Assembly: GCA_036362985.1 (NCBI GenBank)
Contig: JAYGXS010000005.1
Coordinates: 10,106,626 to 10,170,625 of the forward strand
Reading direction: 5' to 3'
DNA: 64,000 nucleotides
Origin: Ligula intestinalis
Lineage: Eukaryota; Platyhelminthes; Cestoda; Diphyllobothriidea; Diphyllobothriidae
Positions 52,772 through 64,000 of this stretch are shown piece by piece. The translations under genes and the position numbers were made by a program. Below the pieces are notes generated by a model, which was not told the origin of the DNA, did no database searches, and saw only the letters and a program-made list of their open reading frames with translations. The number at the start of each line of letters is the position of its first letter. Positions within the stretch are counted from its first letter, which is position 1.

Positions 52772-55484
52772 GAGAAAGGAAACTAAAGTGCGTGTACACC
52801 AATGCACAAAGCCTGCTGTCTAAATAAGACGAGCTTAAGATTACTATGTATCAAGTGGAACCAGATGTGGTCTGTATAACAGAAACATGGTCATCCACAA
52901 AGGTAGACGATCGGGAAGTTGCTCTCCCCGGTTTTCAGCTGTTCCGAAAAGATAGAGTCGGGCATCAGGGCGGGGGTGCGCTCACCTATGTTAGACATGG
53001 CCTGCACGTGTCAAACAAAACTGACCAGCTCGCGTCCGATATAGAGGCCTTTCGGCTCACCGTCAGAACTCCGGGGTCTCAAGCCCTTGACGATCTACAG
53101 TCAAACACTAGCCTGATCGAGGAAGTTAAAGCATTTGCCGTGTGATCCAACGTCACGATTATGGGTGACTTTAATGCTCCGCATATCGACTGGAACCTCA
53201 GTTCTGCGACAGATTCAGAATCAAGTTTCTATCAGCGAATCCTACGCACGGTAAAAAAAGTCTTTCTATCACAACACGTCTTATCTCCGACCAGGCAGCG
53301 TGAAGGGCAACAGGCTAACTGCGTGGATCTTGAACTGTCAAAAGCGCCTGACAGTGTAGATGTCATAAATTGTTCACCTCCTCTAGACAAAAGCAACCAT
53401 GTAGTTCTACAGTGGGAGCATTCACTCTTCTCTGTACCTGATCGTAGCACGACCGTTAGACACAACATATGGTGCGGAAACTTTAACCAAATGAGAACCA
53501 AAGTGCGCCGCGTAGATAGGAAGGCGGCATTCACTGGGTGTGTCCACGAGGATTGGACGGTGTTAAAGACTGTACTACACGGGCTAATCACCCGTTTCTG
53601 CCCCATCTCGATAATGAAAGCCACAAATAGGCCAAAGTGGCTAATCAGCACGCTGAAGAGCGAGGTTAATCGTACCGGAAAGCTGGTTCAAGCGTATCGG
53701 AGAGAGAAGACCACCGAGTCGCTCAACAAGTACAAAGCACAGAGAAATACGGCTAAGGGCCTTGGGCTAAAAAACCCGCCAAAACTTTGAGAGTGACCTA
53801 ATAAACCATACAGTAGGAAATCCGAAGGTCTTCTACAACTGCATTAGGCGATCTTCCCGAAATAGAGACCGCATCCCGTTGTTAAAAACGAAGGACGGCG
53901 CCGAAATTAGCAAGAACAAAGCAAAGCATCTATCCGGGTTCTTTCAGTCGGTTTTTACGAGAGAGGTCGAGCTAACCGTTACCAATTTTAGTACCGAGGA
54001 GATTCCGACCATTGCTTAGGTTGAGATTACGGAAGTTACTGTTCTGCAAGAACTTCTGAAGCTCCAAGACGCGAAGTCGCCAGGACCGGACGGCATACCT
54101 GCAAAGCTGTTGAAAGAGCTAGCCGTGGAGTTCGCAGAACCCCTGCAGTTACTCTTCCGGGCCTCCCTAAACACAGGGAAACTGCCATCCAACTGGAAGA
54201 TATCGTGGATCTCACCCATACACAAAAGTGGGAGTCGGGCGTCCGCAAACAACTACAGGCCAATAAGCCTTACTTCAATACGTTGCAAGGTCATGGAGCG
54301 AATTATCAAAATAGTGTAAATGCAGTTCTTAGAGTATCATCGTCTTCTTTCAGACAAACAGCACGGATTCCGTAGAGGACGGTCCTGCTTGACAAATCTG
54401 CTCTACTGTCTAGAGCAATGGACTAGAGTACTCGATCAAGGAAACATGGTGCACGCAGTGTTCGTAGATTTCAAGAAGGTATTTGACACTGTGCCTCATC
54501 AACGTCTCCCATACAAGCTAGGACGTGTAGGGGTAACAGGCAACCTTTTGCGATGGATCGAAAACTTTCTGACGGGCCACACTCAAACCGCATGAATCGG
54601 TGATCAGCGATCGGCGGTGGTGGCAGTTGATAGTGGTGTCCCCCAGGGCTCCGTTCTGGGCCCTATCGTCTTCCTTATATACATCGACGACTGCATTAGT
54701 GGATTAGACTGCGAAACCGCAATGTTCGCCAATGATTTAAAACTCTGAAAGATCATTCGTAATGAAGACGACAAAGCAAATCTGCAGGCAGGTTTGCACC
54801 GACTCGAGCAATGTTCAAACGCCAAATGCAACATAATGCGTTTCAGTAGTACTAACACTTCGTATCGGAGGGTTTACAACCTAAATAACACATCGCTGCC
54901 GGAAGAAGAGACCTAGAAGGATCTGGGGGTGTGATTCACTCCCTCACGTAAGCCATCACTCCACAGCCTGAAGATGGCCAAATCCGCAATGTCGAGCTTG
55001 TATCTAATCAAGCGCGCCTTTATTAATTTTGATAAAGTTGTCTTTGGCAAGGTCTTCGGCGCGTTTGTGCGACCCCAATTGCAATTTGCTATTCAAGCCT
55101 GGAAACCTTGGACAACGATGGGCATCTATGTTAGTGCGAGAACAAGCGTAACTTCCTTACGAGACACAACTGACCAATCTTGGCTTATTTCCTCTGGATT
55201 ACAGACAGCTGCGCTGTGACCTAATACAGGCATTTCGAATGCTGCGGGGTCAGAATTTTTGCCTAGCATCCAACAATTTCTTTGAGATGGCCACTACTAC
55301 TAGATTGCGCGGACACCCTCTCAAACTACGGTTGACTGGAGCAAAATTGAACGCACGAAAATTCTTCTTCTGTAAGAGGGTAATCCAGGCATGGAATGCT
55401 CTACCCGCATACATTGTCATGTCCCCATCTGTGGACACGTTTAAGATGCAGTTGGATCAGCATGGAAATAGGCATTCTCGGTAA
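52772..55484 (+). pseudogene. CR1-like LINE ORF2: endonuclease, reverse transcriptase, C-terminal region
   Basis: In order: an APE-type endonuclease start (KCVYTNAQSLLS, PDVVCITETWSS, GGGALTYVRHG) with an internal deletion near 53085; its end with IMGDFNAPHIDW (53158-53196); then the reverse transcriptase with PGPDGIPAKLLKELAVEFAE, SPIHKSGSRASANNYRPISL, HAVFVDFKKVFDTVPHQR, DSGVPQGSVLGPIVFLIYID and FANDLK, where FADD is expected. The C-terminal region ends KRVIQAWNALPAYIVM and SVDTFKMQLDQHG, a block typical of CR1-like ORF2 ends. Several stops and frameshifts make it inactive. With ORF1 and the 5' units it forms a near full-length 4.3-kb element. Confidence 0.85.
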
Positions 55485-56019
55485 TGATGCAGGCTAATTA
55501 CATTACAGCCCGTCAGAAAGTAAGATTTACTATCGGACTTCTCTGGCAATCATTAACTTTTTTGTATAAACATACTGCTCGCTACTTTTCATATATATGT
55601 TGGTTAAGAATAACTGATTGCGAGTTAAGTCATGTGTTCGGCACGGGTGTATGATGGGCGCATCTCCGACACCGTGACCACCGCAATCTTCGACCCAAGT
55701 GACCATTAGGATATTGAACAACCGCGATGGCCTCCTCCTGACATTATCCAAACACTTTCAGCAGCAGGACATCCGACTTACATATTCCCTTCGCCCTTCC
55801 CCCCACAGACAAACGTTTTTCTCCTTAAAATCCCACAAATAGCACTCAAAAGTAGACTTATGAATGATGCCTAAGGAGTTTTTTACTGTCCACCCCCTAC
55901 CGCTGTTCCATTGCTGGCAACGCCACATGTTCTGCGTGAAAGCTATGTACAAAGAGGGAGTTTAAAAGGTATTCACCTATATTTCCCTAATAAAACTGAG
56001 CTGAACTGAATAGAAAGCG
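55485..56019. other. LINE 3' UTR and unassigned sequence
   Basis: The exact 3' end of the LINE is not clear; no A-rich or microsatellite tail was identified. No gene seen. Confidence 0.3.
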
Positions 56020-56660
56020 TGGAAAATTTTTGGCAGTTATGTACTGTTGGCCATACCAAGTTCGGAGCTTGCAGGAGGTTTTTTTACACGCATAAAACTG
56101 GCTTCCTCAACTGGATAGCGGTTGCTTCTGCTGCTGCCACTGAACGTTGACCCAGGGACTCTGGATGGTTTGGTGGGGCCTTATAAATCACACGGTGTTT
56201 GGAGTCAACCATGTGGGCAAGAAAAGGCCTTGTTAATGCTCCTGACTTGACCTTTGCTCAGCCATGCCGGGAGGTGCTCTCGTATTCCTTTGGATAGGCT
56301 TCGACTCCTGCGACCGATATAACCTGCTCCACAGGAGCAGTTAAATGAGTAGATGCACATAGAAGGGGTCTGAGCTGGCAGCCTACCCTTACCTTCACCA
56401 TGGAGGATCATTTTCTACGGTTTTCTTTAACTGCCATCATTCAGAAGCAACTGAAGTTTCGGTTTCGATCTGGTTACTGCTGCCAGAAATGGGCTGAGAT
56501 GGTAGAACTTCTGGACATGTGTGTGCACATATCATAGGACAACTCCACGTTTTCCGTAATGCGCGTACACAAGAGACCAGAAACTTGTTTACGGAATTAA
56601 CCCGCTGCCATGGTGCAGCCCTGCTCTTGCCCTGACGATGATTGGCTAGCATCATACGAG
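56020..56660 (-). mobile_element. P6-type Penelope fragment with GIY-YIG nuclease
   Basis: The reverse strand at 56411-56205 encodes CIYSFNCSCGAGYIGRRSRS then SKGIREHLPAWL, close to P6, followed by its C-terminal part down to about 56020 (decayed). Upstream on this strand (56655-56437) is a further open piece without a clear motif. Confidence 0.7.
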
Positions 56661-58364
56661 AAGCAAAATAAAATTAAACGTAGGACTGTTGGGAGTGCTC
56701 ACATTCCCTAAAAGATTTGACCAAGCATACTGGAACACACGTTTGCGCTTTGCCTTGCCTGTTGGCTGCGTGCTAACTGCGTGCTAACTGCATGTTGCCA
56801 GGCATCCTCACTGTTGGCTGCGGTCACAGTGCTGCCCTGAGACCTGATTTGTCCACTTCGCTGGAAAAGAAGGCCTCGACTGTCTTCTAGTTCTTAATCT
56901 TTCTTCTTTACACCGAGTATAAACCGACCTGGACGGGATTTTGGCTGAACACAGTCAGTGCGAATGACTTGCGGGTTTTAATACATTTCCTCGTGGTGGA
57001 TGGTCTTCTGTTTCTGCGCCGCGGAAAAAGAAACAGTCAAATGCGCATATAGTTCGCATGATTTATGAGTGGGTCATAACAAGGACAACACCGTTACCGA
57101 TGTTACACGGGGATGACAGAACTAGGGGCTGTAGTCTGTTTTCGTTGGACAAAACGTCCTGAAGTGGCAAGATCCAGATACTACGGACCACAATGGCTTC
57201 TAGTGTGTTATAAACAGACTACTCAGAAAGAGAGAGCTCCCTGATTTTTGAAATTTTGGGCATTTATTTGTGGTCGTGTGAGTTTGTGAATATGCAGGTC
57301 AGTTCAACGCCGTTCACCAACTTGCGGCAAACGTAGACCCACTGTTGCCAAATTGGCTGTAACTGCGTTGAACTGGCCCGAACATTCGCGAACTCGATGT
57401 AGGTAACAAGTATTTAGTCGACTTATAGTGCATGATATGAAATGTAAAGTCTCCAGAGGCTACAGCCAGTTTAGAGGCCAGTGAGCAGATAAATTACGGT
57501 AAAAAGCAATAGTTCAGAATGTTAAGCTCGTGAGTATCGCGGCTTTCCGTTTTCGCTCATCACAAGCGACAATTTCCACTGCTTGCTTCACGGAGCGGGC
57601 AGAGCAGCAAAGACTTGTGCCTGAGGTGACCTAACTCAGGCAAAGTCATGCTCAAAATTGCAGTTCTCGGTTTAGTGTACATGTAATTCTGTTATTTTGA
57701 ATTGATGAAGCTGAAGCGACCTGGTATTTCTAAGACATGCTTCCCTCGGACGCCGTGGGGAAAAACCTCTCAAGGTTATTCTCTGTCTGGCTCACTGGCC
57801 ACCCACTTCGCAAGGCCAGTGTAGGGGATTTTTTACGCTCAGTCCCTCCTCGAGCCGACGACTTACTGTTAGGTTGCAGAGCTCCGGACCCGGTGATCGA
57901 CTTGCCAGACTGCGTCTCTGGACTCCGGCCCATTCATGACTGGACTGCAGTTGTCTGGGAGTAACTTGCATGTTCCTCATATTCTACTCCTTCTAACCTT
58001 ATTAAATCATTCATAACACTCAGGCCTTTCATGCCTTATCCTATCAACTAGCTCATACATGCTGAGATACTTTCCGTCGTCTTTTATCTGGCCGGACCAC
58101 ATCGTATCCCACAAAGTAATTTGACCCCCGGAAAACCTTTTGGTAGAGAAACTAGCATGCCTATAGTGACTAGCTCTACACGAAATGCACTTGTGAACGC
58201 TTGTCTTGACACGTCTAAGTCGGAGTGCATTTTGTGAGCACTTGCTGCTTCCATCCTCTGGAGCAGTCTATTACAGGCGGACTAATAGAGGACCTCATGT
58301 AACGACTGCTGAGCAGACGGCGCCCGCTGGCTTGCCGTTGTGCAGTTGCCTGATGGTAAATTTC
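56661..58364. other. Intergenic stretch, no gene recognised
   Basis: The paired open frames at 57730-57964 on both strands lack family motifs. No repeat partner recognised. Confidence 0.3.
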
Positions 58365-58985
58365 CTACTGCCTTTTCTCCCATTGATTCTGTACTGAATA
58401 CCCTTTTCCTACCACTCTGGATTTTCCAAGACTTCTGTCATCTCCTAAGGAACCGGGCCTGGAAGATCGCAGCCGTTAGGGTTCACCCTATTAGCCTTAA
58501 CGACTCCTCGATAACTTGTGACCCACAACATGAGATGAACACTCAACTTCTGGTAGGGCAGAATTATCGCAGGGGGTTAAGTGAGTTAAACCGTGCAACT
58601 GCGATCGTCAGACCACGGCTACTTAGTGCAGGAGAGAAGTCGTTAAAGGCCAGAGTGGTAGGTAGAATACATTTTGTACACAAAGGAGAGGAGAATAGAT
58701 GGAAGAAATCGCACTTGGGAGTAAACGTCCGCTCAGAAGATTGACCAGATCACAAGTGACTGTTGAGAGCAGTCAGGACAGCAGACAGAGAGAGAGCTTT
58801 CATTGGCTAGATCGGCCTGGAGATTTTGGGCAAAGAGGCAGCTTGCGTCGGGTACGCGTGCAAGCTCGCTATTCGTCGCTGGTTCAAACCGCGTAGATGC
58901 GGGAACCGTGATTGGCTGATCAAGACGTCAAAAACCGCGTCAGTGAGCCTTTGGGAAAGTGCACTTCGATGCGAGCTAGTCGTCT
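58365..58985. repeat. R1 arms back to back
   Basis: 58365-58510 (reverse) and 58565-58985 (forward) are R1 arms. The forward copy is the most complete arm in the window (GGGTTAAGTGAGTTAAACC to GATGCGAGCTAGTC). Confidence 0.65.
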
Positions 58986-59339
58986 AGACACGACCCACTA
59001 CAGAATTCAATCATCATCAAAACTCCTTCGCCTTCAATTTCAACGTTTCCTGTGTCATCTTCTGTGACCGCAATAGGGAGAATTTAATTACCGACATCCT
59101 GCCCTGAAGCGATATGGCGATCCAAAACCACTCACTGACCATCCTCCCCCCAGGCTATGGTTCCTTCCCCATCCCGCAGAGCAGTCCCTCCTATGAGTTT
59201 CAGCACCCAGACCTCCTTTCAAAACCCTGGTCCGATTTCTACTGCCAACGGTATCCCTCCTCCCCCAACGCAACCAACACTGCCACTGTATACTGATTTG
59301 CATAAAATTTAAAGGAGTACAAGGAATAAGTTTTTCCTC
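58986..59339. other. Short unassigned stretch
   Basis: No recognisable gene or repeat. Confidence 0.3.
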
Positions 59340-59500
59340 CATGTTTTCCATAAAATGTGTTTGAATTTATAAAGGCAGTCAAACTCAACGATAAAAATGC
59401 ATGCAACTTTAGTAGCTATTTTCAAAGTATATACTTCTTGGTAGCGGTCAGAGCGAAGCTCGTTAGAAAGCCGGCATCCTGCATTCGCGAAATCTTATTG
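59340..59500 (+). mobile_element. T1-family fragment (one arm)
   Basis: ccataaaatgtgtttgaatt, then aaaggcagtcaaactcaacg and gccggcatcctg match the right arm of T1. The other arm is not seen. Confidence 0.5.
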
Positions 59501-60415
59501 TATATTCGTCCTCTCTTTGGTACATTTGCAATCTTAGAACGGGATCTTAAACAAACCAAATATGGGGGAAATTGCTCTCGTTTAAAGGAAGATGCGACTT
59601 CTTTCTTTTTTCGGACAAAAGTTTATGGAGTCAGTTTTTTTTATTTGAACGTGCGGAAACCAATATTGGATTAATATTGTGGTCGTTCTTTTTGCACGAC
59701 CATGAGCCTTGTTATTTTGGGTAGTTTATACATACTACCCACATGGCCAATTCCATAAGAACTTATTTCGAAATGCCACGTTTTCGGTGAATGCTTTAAA
59801 GAAATATTCTATTCTAAAGGCTCTGAGAAACACGTCGAACAGAGTCCGCATCTATAGATGGAAGCTTGAAAGCACTGAAAGTCGTGAAAAATACACCGGA
59901 TTTTAAGATATAATCTGAAATTATATTCAATCCAACACTTGAACTGTGCATAACATTTGTGGTGTAAGGAAAGTTCCGGTGATATACAGAAGATTGTATG
60001 CATACGAGTTCACCTGCCGATTATATTTTCATTTATTGGTCCAATTCATAGCGCTTTGCCAATACAAGCGAACATGCCAGTTCCAGGAAGAAATTAAGAG
60101 GACGATCTAGTCATCTTCTTCTCACAGCACTTTGTAACGTTATCGGAACTTGAGGCTTTTTAAAGAAGATTTGGCATTTCTTAACAAGCAAGTGGTACTT
60201 TTAAAGTTATAAATTCGATTGATGTTGTTCATTATTAGTTAACAGTTTTCCTCCATGTGCTAGTGCCCTTTTGCGAGTGATTCGAAATCCTCCGCAAATG
60301 TCGGCAGTTTGCATGAGTAACGGCCACATCTAAAAATAGCCAGGCAACATTTGATCAAGCTTAGCGCACTCTCATCCCTCATTTCCTCTGCTTCGACGGC
60401 AAAATACTATCGCGG
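59501..60415. other. AT-rich intergenic stretch
   Basis: Weak similarity of 59745-59820 to 39040-39120. No coding region recognised. Confidence 0.3.
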
Positions 60416-61560
60416 GTTGTTAATGCTAATAGACTTAATCCTAACGACTGCGGTTTTCCAGGCCCGGCTGCTTAAGAGATGAGAGAAGTCATATGAAGGC
60501 CAGATTGGCAGGAAGAGTGTATTCTAGTAGGTAACTGTACACCGAGCTGTTTCAGGATGTACTAATCCTGGTTGATGCCTTGTTTCCGAGCTACCTGGAA
60601 CCCCATTCATAGGTGGGAACATCCTGAAACAGATCGGTGTACAGTTACCCACTGCTATATAGTCCCCATCACAAACCAACAACACGGCGGACCCATGGCT
60701 CAAGGGTTAGAGCGTTCGCCTCTGGCCAGAGAGACGCGAGCTCCAAACTCGGGCGTGGCGGCAATTTCCGCCGCTACACTGGATTTGGGCTACCACCACC
60801 ACCACCACCTGATGACGCCCAATGAGTCAGAAAAGGCCCTAGTGGTATGCTCTGTGTTTGTCGGTAAAATACCCTTGTTACTAAACGAGTGCATTCTGTA
60901 CAGAAGGGTTGGGGAGTAGTTAGGAGGAAGTGTTGACTGTCGGAGCGCACGTCCAGCCACGAGGGGAGCTAGGTCCGAAGTGATGTCTGGCGGCAGACAT
61001 CCAAGCGGCTACCAAAAGCTTTATTTTAGTCAGTATTGATGGTAATTGGTCAGACCTGGCATGGGCGCAGCCGCCACTTTGCGTGTCAGTGGGTCACGCC
61101 GGATATTGAGCGAGAGTTGGACAGGGTGCGGCCGTTCACACAAGAGCGCAAGTTAAGGGCAGTCGCCGAGACTGAAACCTTGACGACGACCGCGCGATGA
61201 GTCAGCGACCACGGGTTATAAATACAACACTGTCAAGATTACCGAAGGTGAGCACAGTGCGCCTCACAGGCATACAGGGACCGAGTGGGTTGAGCGACTG
61301 GGCGACCAAGATTGTCCCTGCTAGATCACGTGTGTGGCGTCGAGCGTTTGAAGGAGGCGGGCTGTAGAACCACCACAAAAGAGTGCTGTAGATGCAATAC
61401 AAATATTCTAGCACTTGTAGCTAATCCCCACGTAAGTCACCGTCCCTGCACTACCACACTGGGGAGCACACGGTGGCTGAACCGTACCTCTAAGTCCTTC
61501 ACTTTTTCCAAAATACTCCGATTTGGACTGCGTTACTCCAGCCTTTGACAACCTTCTAAG
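60416..61560. repeat. R1-like repeat interrupted by SINE-2
   Basis: 60416-60525 and 60887-60985 match 62538-62720 as one continuous sequence with the SINE removed. The part to 61560 is less certain and may be R1 interior. Confidence 0.5.
60526..60886 (+). mobile_element. tRNA-derived SINE-2, copy 2, with inverted 5' segment
   Basis: The pol III-like head (TGGCTCAAGGGTTAGAGCG) and tail match copy 1. The first part (60526-60600) is the inverse of sequence that copy 1 has in direct order, creating a hairpin with 60618-60650. Imperfect direct repeats gagtg(t/c)attct at 60515-60525 and 60887-60897 fit a target duplication. Confidence 0.65.
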
Positions 61561-62537
61561 TCATACTGGTCCAACGCTCGGTTGAAATCCTGGTAGTCTT
61601 GCCAGCTTTGAAGATCAAAACATTGCCGAATCTTCGGTTGACACGGGCAGAGAAGAAAGGCCGCTCTTTCTTGTCTGAGATCTGTCATCAAGTGCAGTCG
61701 AACCTGAAGTCAAATCCGGCATCGTAGTGTGCGGAAAGTTTGCCAGCGCACCACAGAACCAAATCAAAAATTGACAGATAACAAGACTCACCGTTGTCCC
61801 CATGATGTGGACCAAACCGTAACCTGCACAGATATTCGTCGGAAATGTAATTGACCTTTTTCACTCTCTCTAGCTAAACTCTCTTTTCCAATGCTCAGTC
61901 CGTTCAGGTGACAAGTTATAGTCGAGATGACCTGATGTGGACAAGGAGAACGTAGCTTACGGGGCTAGATAAAATGTCAGCATGTGCCATGCAAAAAACT
62001 AACCTATTTAAATATCTGCGTACCACGATGACCCCGTCAGCGATCGCACCAGCCGAACTTGGTGGCCTAAACACTCACCCTTGGTTCGAACCGCAGCGGA
62101 CTGTCGACGATCTGGACGGATGTTTCGGTTTTTCCAACCTTGCCGGCGGACTCTGCAATCAGCAAGAAAGTATCAGGCCGCATCTTCCACACTTCAGTGA
62201 TGATTCTGGTGGCCTTTGCAATGCCCCTCCGGTGGACCTTTCCTCCAACAGCTAATTTTTTTCTCCCTAAAGTTTTTTGCTTGTGACGGAGTCTGTTGAT
62301 TGCCTGGAGTCGAGTGCCATGTAGTGTTGCGCCGGGTTTAATCGAATGAGAATAATTGCAGTGAGGCATGTGTGGACTTGAGATGACCAGATTAACCTCA
62401 GTATTGATTTTCCCCCTCTGATAAGATTGGGTGTAGTGGCTATCGCGTGCCTCGTATGCGCACGCAAGCAGGTAATACGTGGAGAAAAACCATTGGATGT
62501 GTATGATGAAGGGTTTTTGAAGAGTGCTAAAGTTGAT
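61561..62537. other. Intergenic stretch, no gene recognised
   Basis: Open frames at 61974-62255 and on the reverse strand lack motifs; the reverse frame to 62684 overlaps an R1 arm and is not considered a gene. Confidence 0.3.
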
Positions 62538-63400
62538 AAGGTTAACCCTACCGGCTACGATCTTCCAGACACGGTTCCATAGGAGACGAGGCAAGTCATA
62601 TAAAGGCCAGATTGGTAGGATGAGTGTATTCTGTACAGAAGGGTAGGAGAATATGTTGTAGGAGATTTGACTGTCGGAGCCCACATCATTCCGCTAGAGG
62701 GGCGTGGCCCGAAGTGATGTCTGGGCCGCAGTCACCAAATTGAGGTCTGTGTCCAGACGGGTTGAGGCCAACCTACTAATTAAGCCAGTCTACGAAAGCG
62801 GACATCTCATTGGATGGATTGAGGCCAGGACAAGGGAAGCAGGGTGCGCAAGTTTGCGCCTTCTCCCAGAGACGCGAAGAATCAGCATGCGCTGGGCATG
62901 TAGGAGCCTGCCCCCCAGCGCTGCCATGAGCACTCATTCTGCCTGCTCTGTCAAGGTGGCCAGCCAATCGATTTTTGGCGCATCGCTGATTACTGGTCCA
63001 CACTGGACCTGCCTCGCCACTTGTGATGACTGGCCTACTAAGCGTGAATTGGCAGTCAAGTAACTCAATCAGTTAATCGATTTTGCATACCGCTGATTAC
63101 TGATATGCGCCGGATTTGTTTTCAGCGCTGGCAGAAACACAATTCACACTAAGCCTAGGCAAGGCGCAACTCACTCGGCCTTTCGCCCCGGTGCGCGGCG
63201 GACGCAGGGCTGCGGCTCTCTCTCTCTCTCTCTCGCTCCTCATGGTTGAACTCCACCCCAGGCCGAGTCAACCCTTCTGCCAATTCTTCTCCCACTGATT
63301 CTGTATAGAATACACTCTCCTCCTACCTTTGCTTCTACGACTTCTATTTTCTCCTAAGGAACCGGGCCTGGAAGATCGCAGTAGTTAGGCTTCAAACGGC
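62538..63400. mobile_element. R1-like long-TIR element, copy 2 (about 0.86 kb)
   Basis: The forward arm from 62538 (aaggttaaccctaccggctac, then agtgtattctgtacagaagg) is inverted at 63290-63395 (gattctgtatagaatacact, then ggaagatcgcagtagttagg). A (CT)n run lies at 63216-63234. No transposase. Confidence 0.55.
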
Positions 63401-64000
63401 CGCATTCAGTTGCGGCTGATCACAGATTCCAAGTAGCATTAGCGGCCACTGCAGGTCCTTATACGTGCACACATGACTGGAAGGTCTTATGTAATGAGTG
63501 CTTGTGTGAAAGTGTTATGAGCTTAAGTGAATAGGGATGTTTTTGCTTTGTTCGTCTTCTGTACGTAGTTAAATACGTAGGCCAATGAAGTAGACGTGAT
63601 TGACAGTTGTTGGCTATGCTTCCAGAAACGGACATTTCACTCGCGGTACGAGGGATTCGAATGTGGCCCATCAAGCTGACTCGTGACTGGAAGGGGCAAT
63701 TGTACTGTGGTCAAGAGGGTACTTGGTCTACATAATTGACGATGAGGGGGATCTTTCATATCCTTGTGGTTTTCCCTTTGTGATGGGTATGATGATGTGC
63801 TGCTGGGGAGAGTTAACCCCGATAAAACAAGAGCCAGCTGCACTAGAAGGCGTTTTCGAGTGCCACGGTGATAGCGGGCAGGGTCCATACATGAAGTTAG
63901 CCATCTCTGTAATCGATATGCAAGGAAAACATACCCTAAAACCTCCATATTCTGATAAAGAAAGAAGATTATGGCTTAAACCTTGGGCTCAGTTTGTTGA
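63401..64000. other. Window end, no gene recognised
   Basis: No supported coding region or repeat. The open frame at 63637-63948 (reverse) shows no family motif. Confidence 0.3.

Noticed and set aside
60804..60845. CTGATGACGCCC and later GAAAAGGCC in SINE-2 as a hammerhead
   Set aside because: No stem II that joins the two parts, no proper cleavage triplet, and copy 1 has CCGACGA.
62067..62684. 205-codon reverse open frame
   Set aside because: It runs through an R1 repeat arm and its translation resembles chance translations of other R1 arms; no protein motif.

Overview
The window is eukaryotic genomic DNA dominated by transposable elements, with one recognisable host gene. The gene has GT/AG introns. 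The repeats are decayed Penelope-like elements with GIY-YIG endonucleases, a CR1-like and an RTE-like LINE, tRNA-derived SINEs and many TA-flanked inverted-repeat elements. Hammerhead-ribozyme SINEs are known from schistosomes, and this mixture with long TE-filled introns suggests a flatworm, probably a tapeworm. The organism is an inference; the sequence does not name it.

Host gene (+ strand, about 1.2-32.7 kb): a class I alpha-1,2-mannosidase (GH47, Golgi mannosidase IA/IB type). Ten exons with matching splice phases give a 610-residue type II membrane protein: short cytoplasmic tail, signal anchor, Pro-rich stem and a full catalytic domain with the expected acidic, calcium-binding and disulfide residues. 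The first three exons are separated by introns of about 90 bp. Later introns reach 11 kb and are packed with mobile DNA.

Intron 3 (1.9-13.1 kb) holds five RTE-like LINE fragments, a TIR element containing a CR1-like LINE fragment, a Penelope terminal-repeat module and a 1-kb long-TIR element inserted in an RTE copy. Intron 4 has a Penelope remnant and a (TAC)n microsatellite with a 920-bp assembly gap. Intron 7 has inverted-repeat DNA, a 134-bp hairpin and a Penelope fragment. Intron 8 has a Penelope copy with inverted terminal repeats and a 13-bp target duplication, a decayed hAT/ZBED transposase and further TIR elements. Intron 9 has another Penelope copy and a SINE.

Downstream (32.7-64 kb) no host gene is recognised. 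There are pogo-like MITEs, a tRNA-derived SINE family with a hammerhead-like 3' module (39-49 kb), a Penelope element interrupted by a second Penelope fragment (42.7-45.7 kb), a near full-length CR1-like LINE preceded by two tandem hammerhead motifs (51.2-55.5 kb), and several long-TIR repeats (42-63 kb).

The most interesting signal is the number and variety of hammerhead self-cleaving RNA motifs: in the SINE, at the 5' end of the LINE, and in Penelope terminal repeats. All were found by eye from core residues and pairing.
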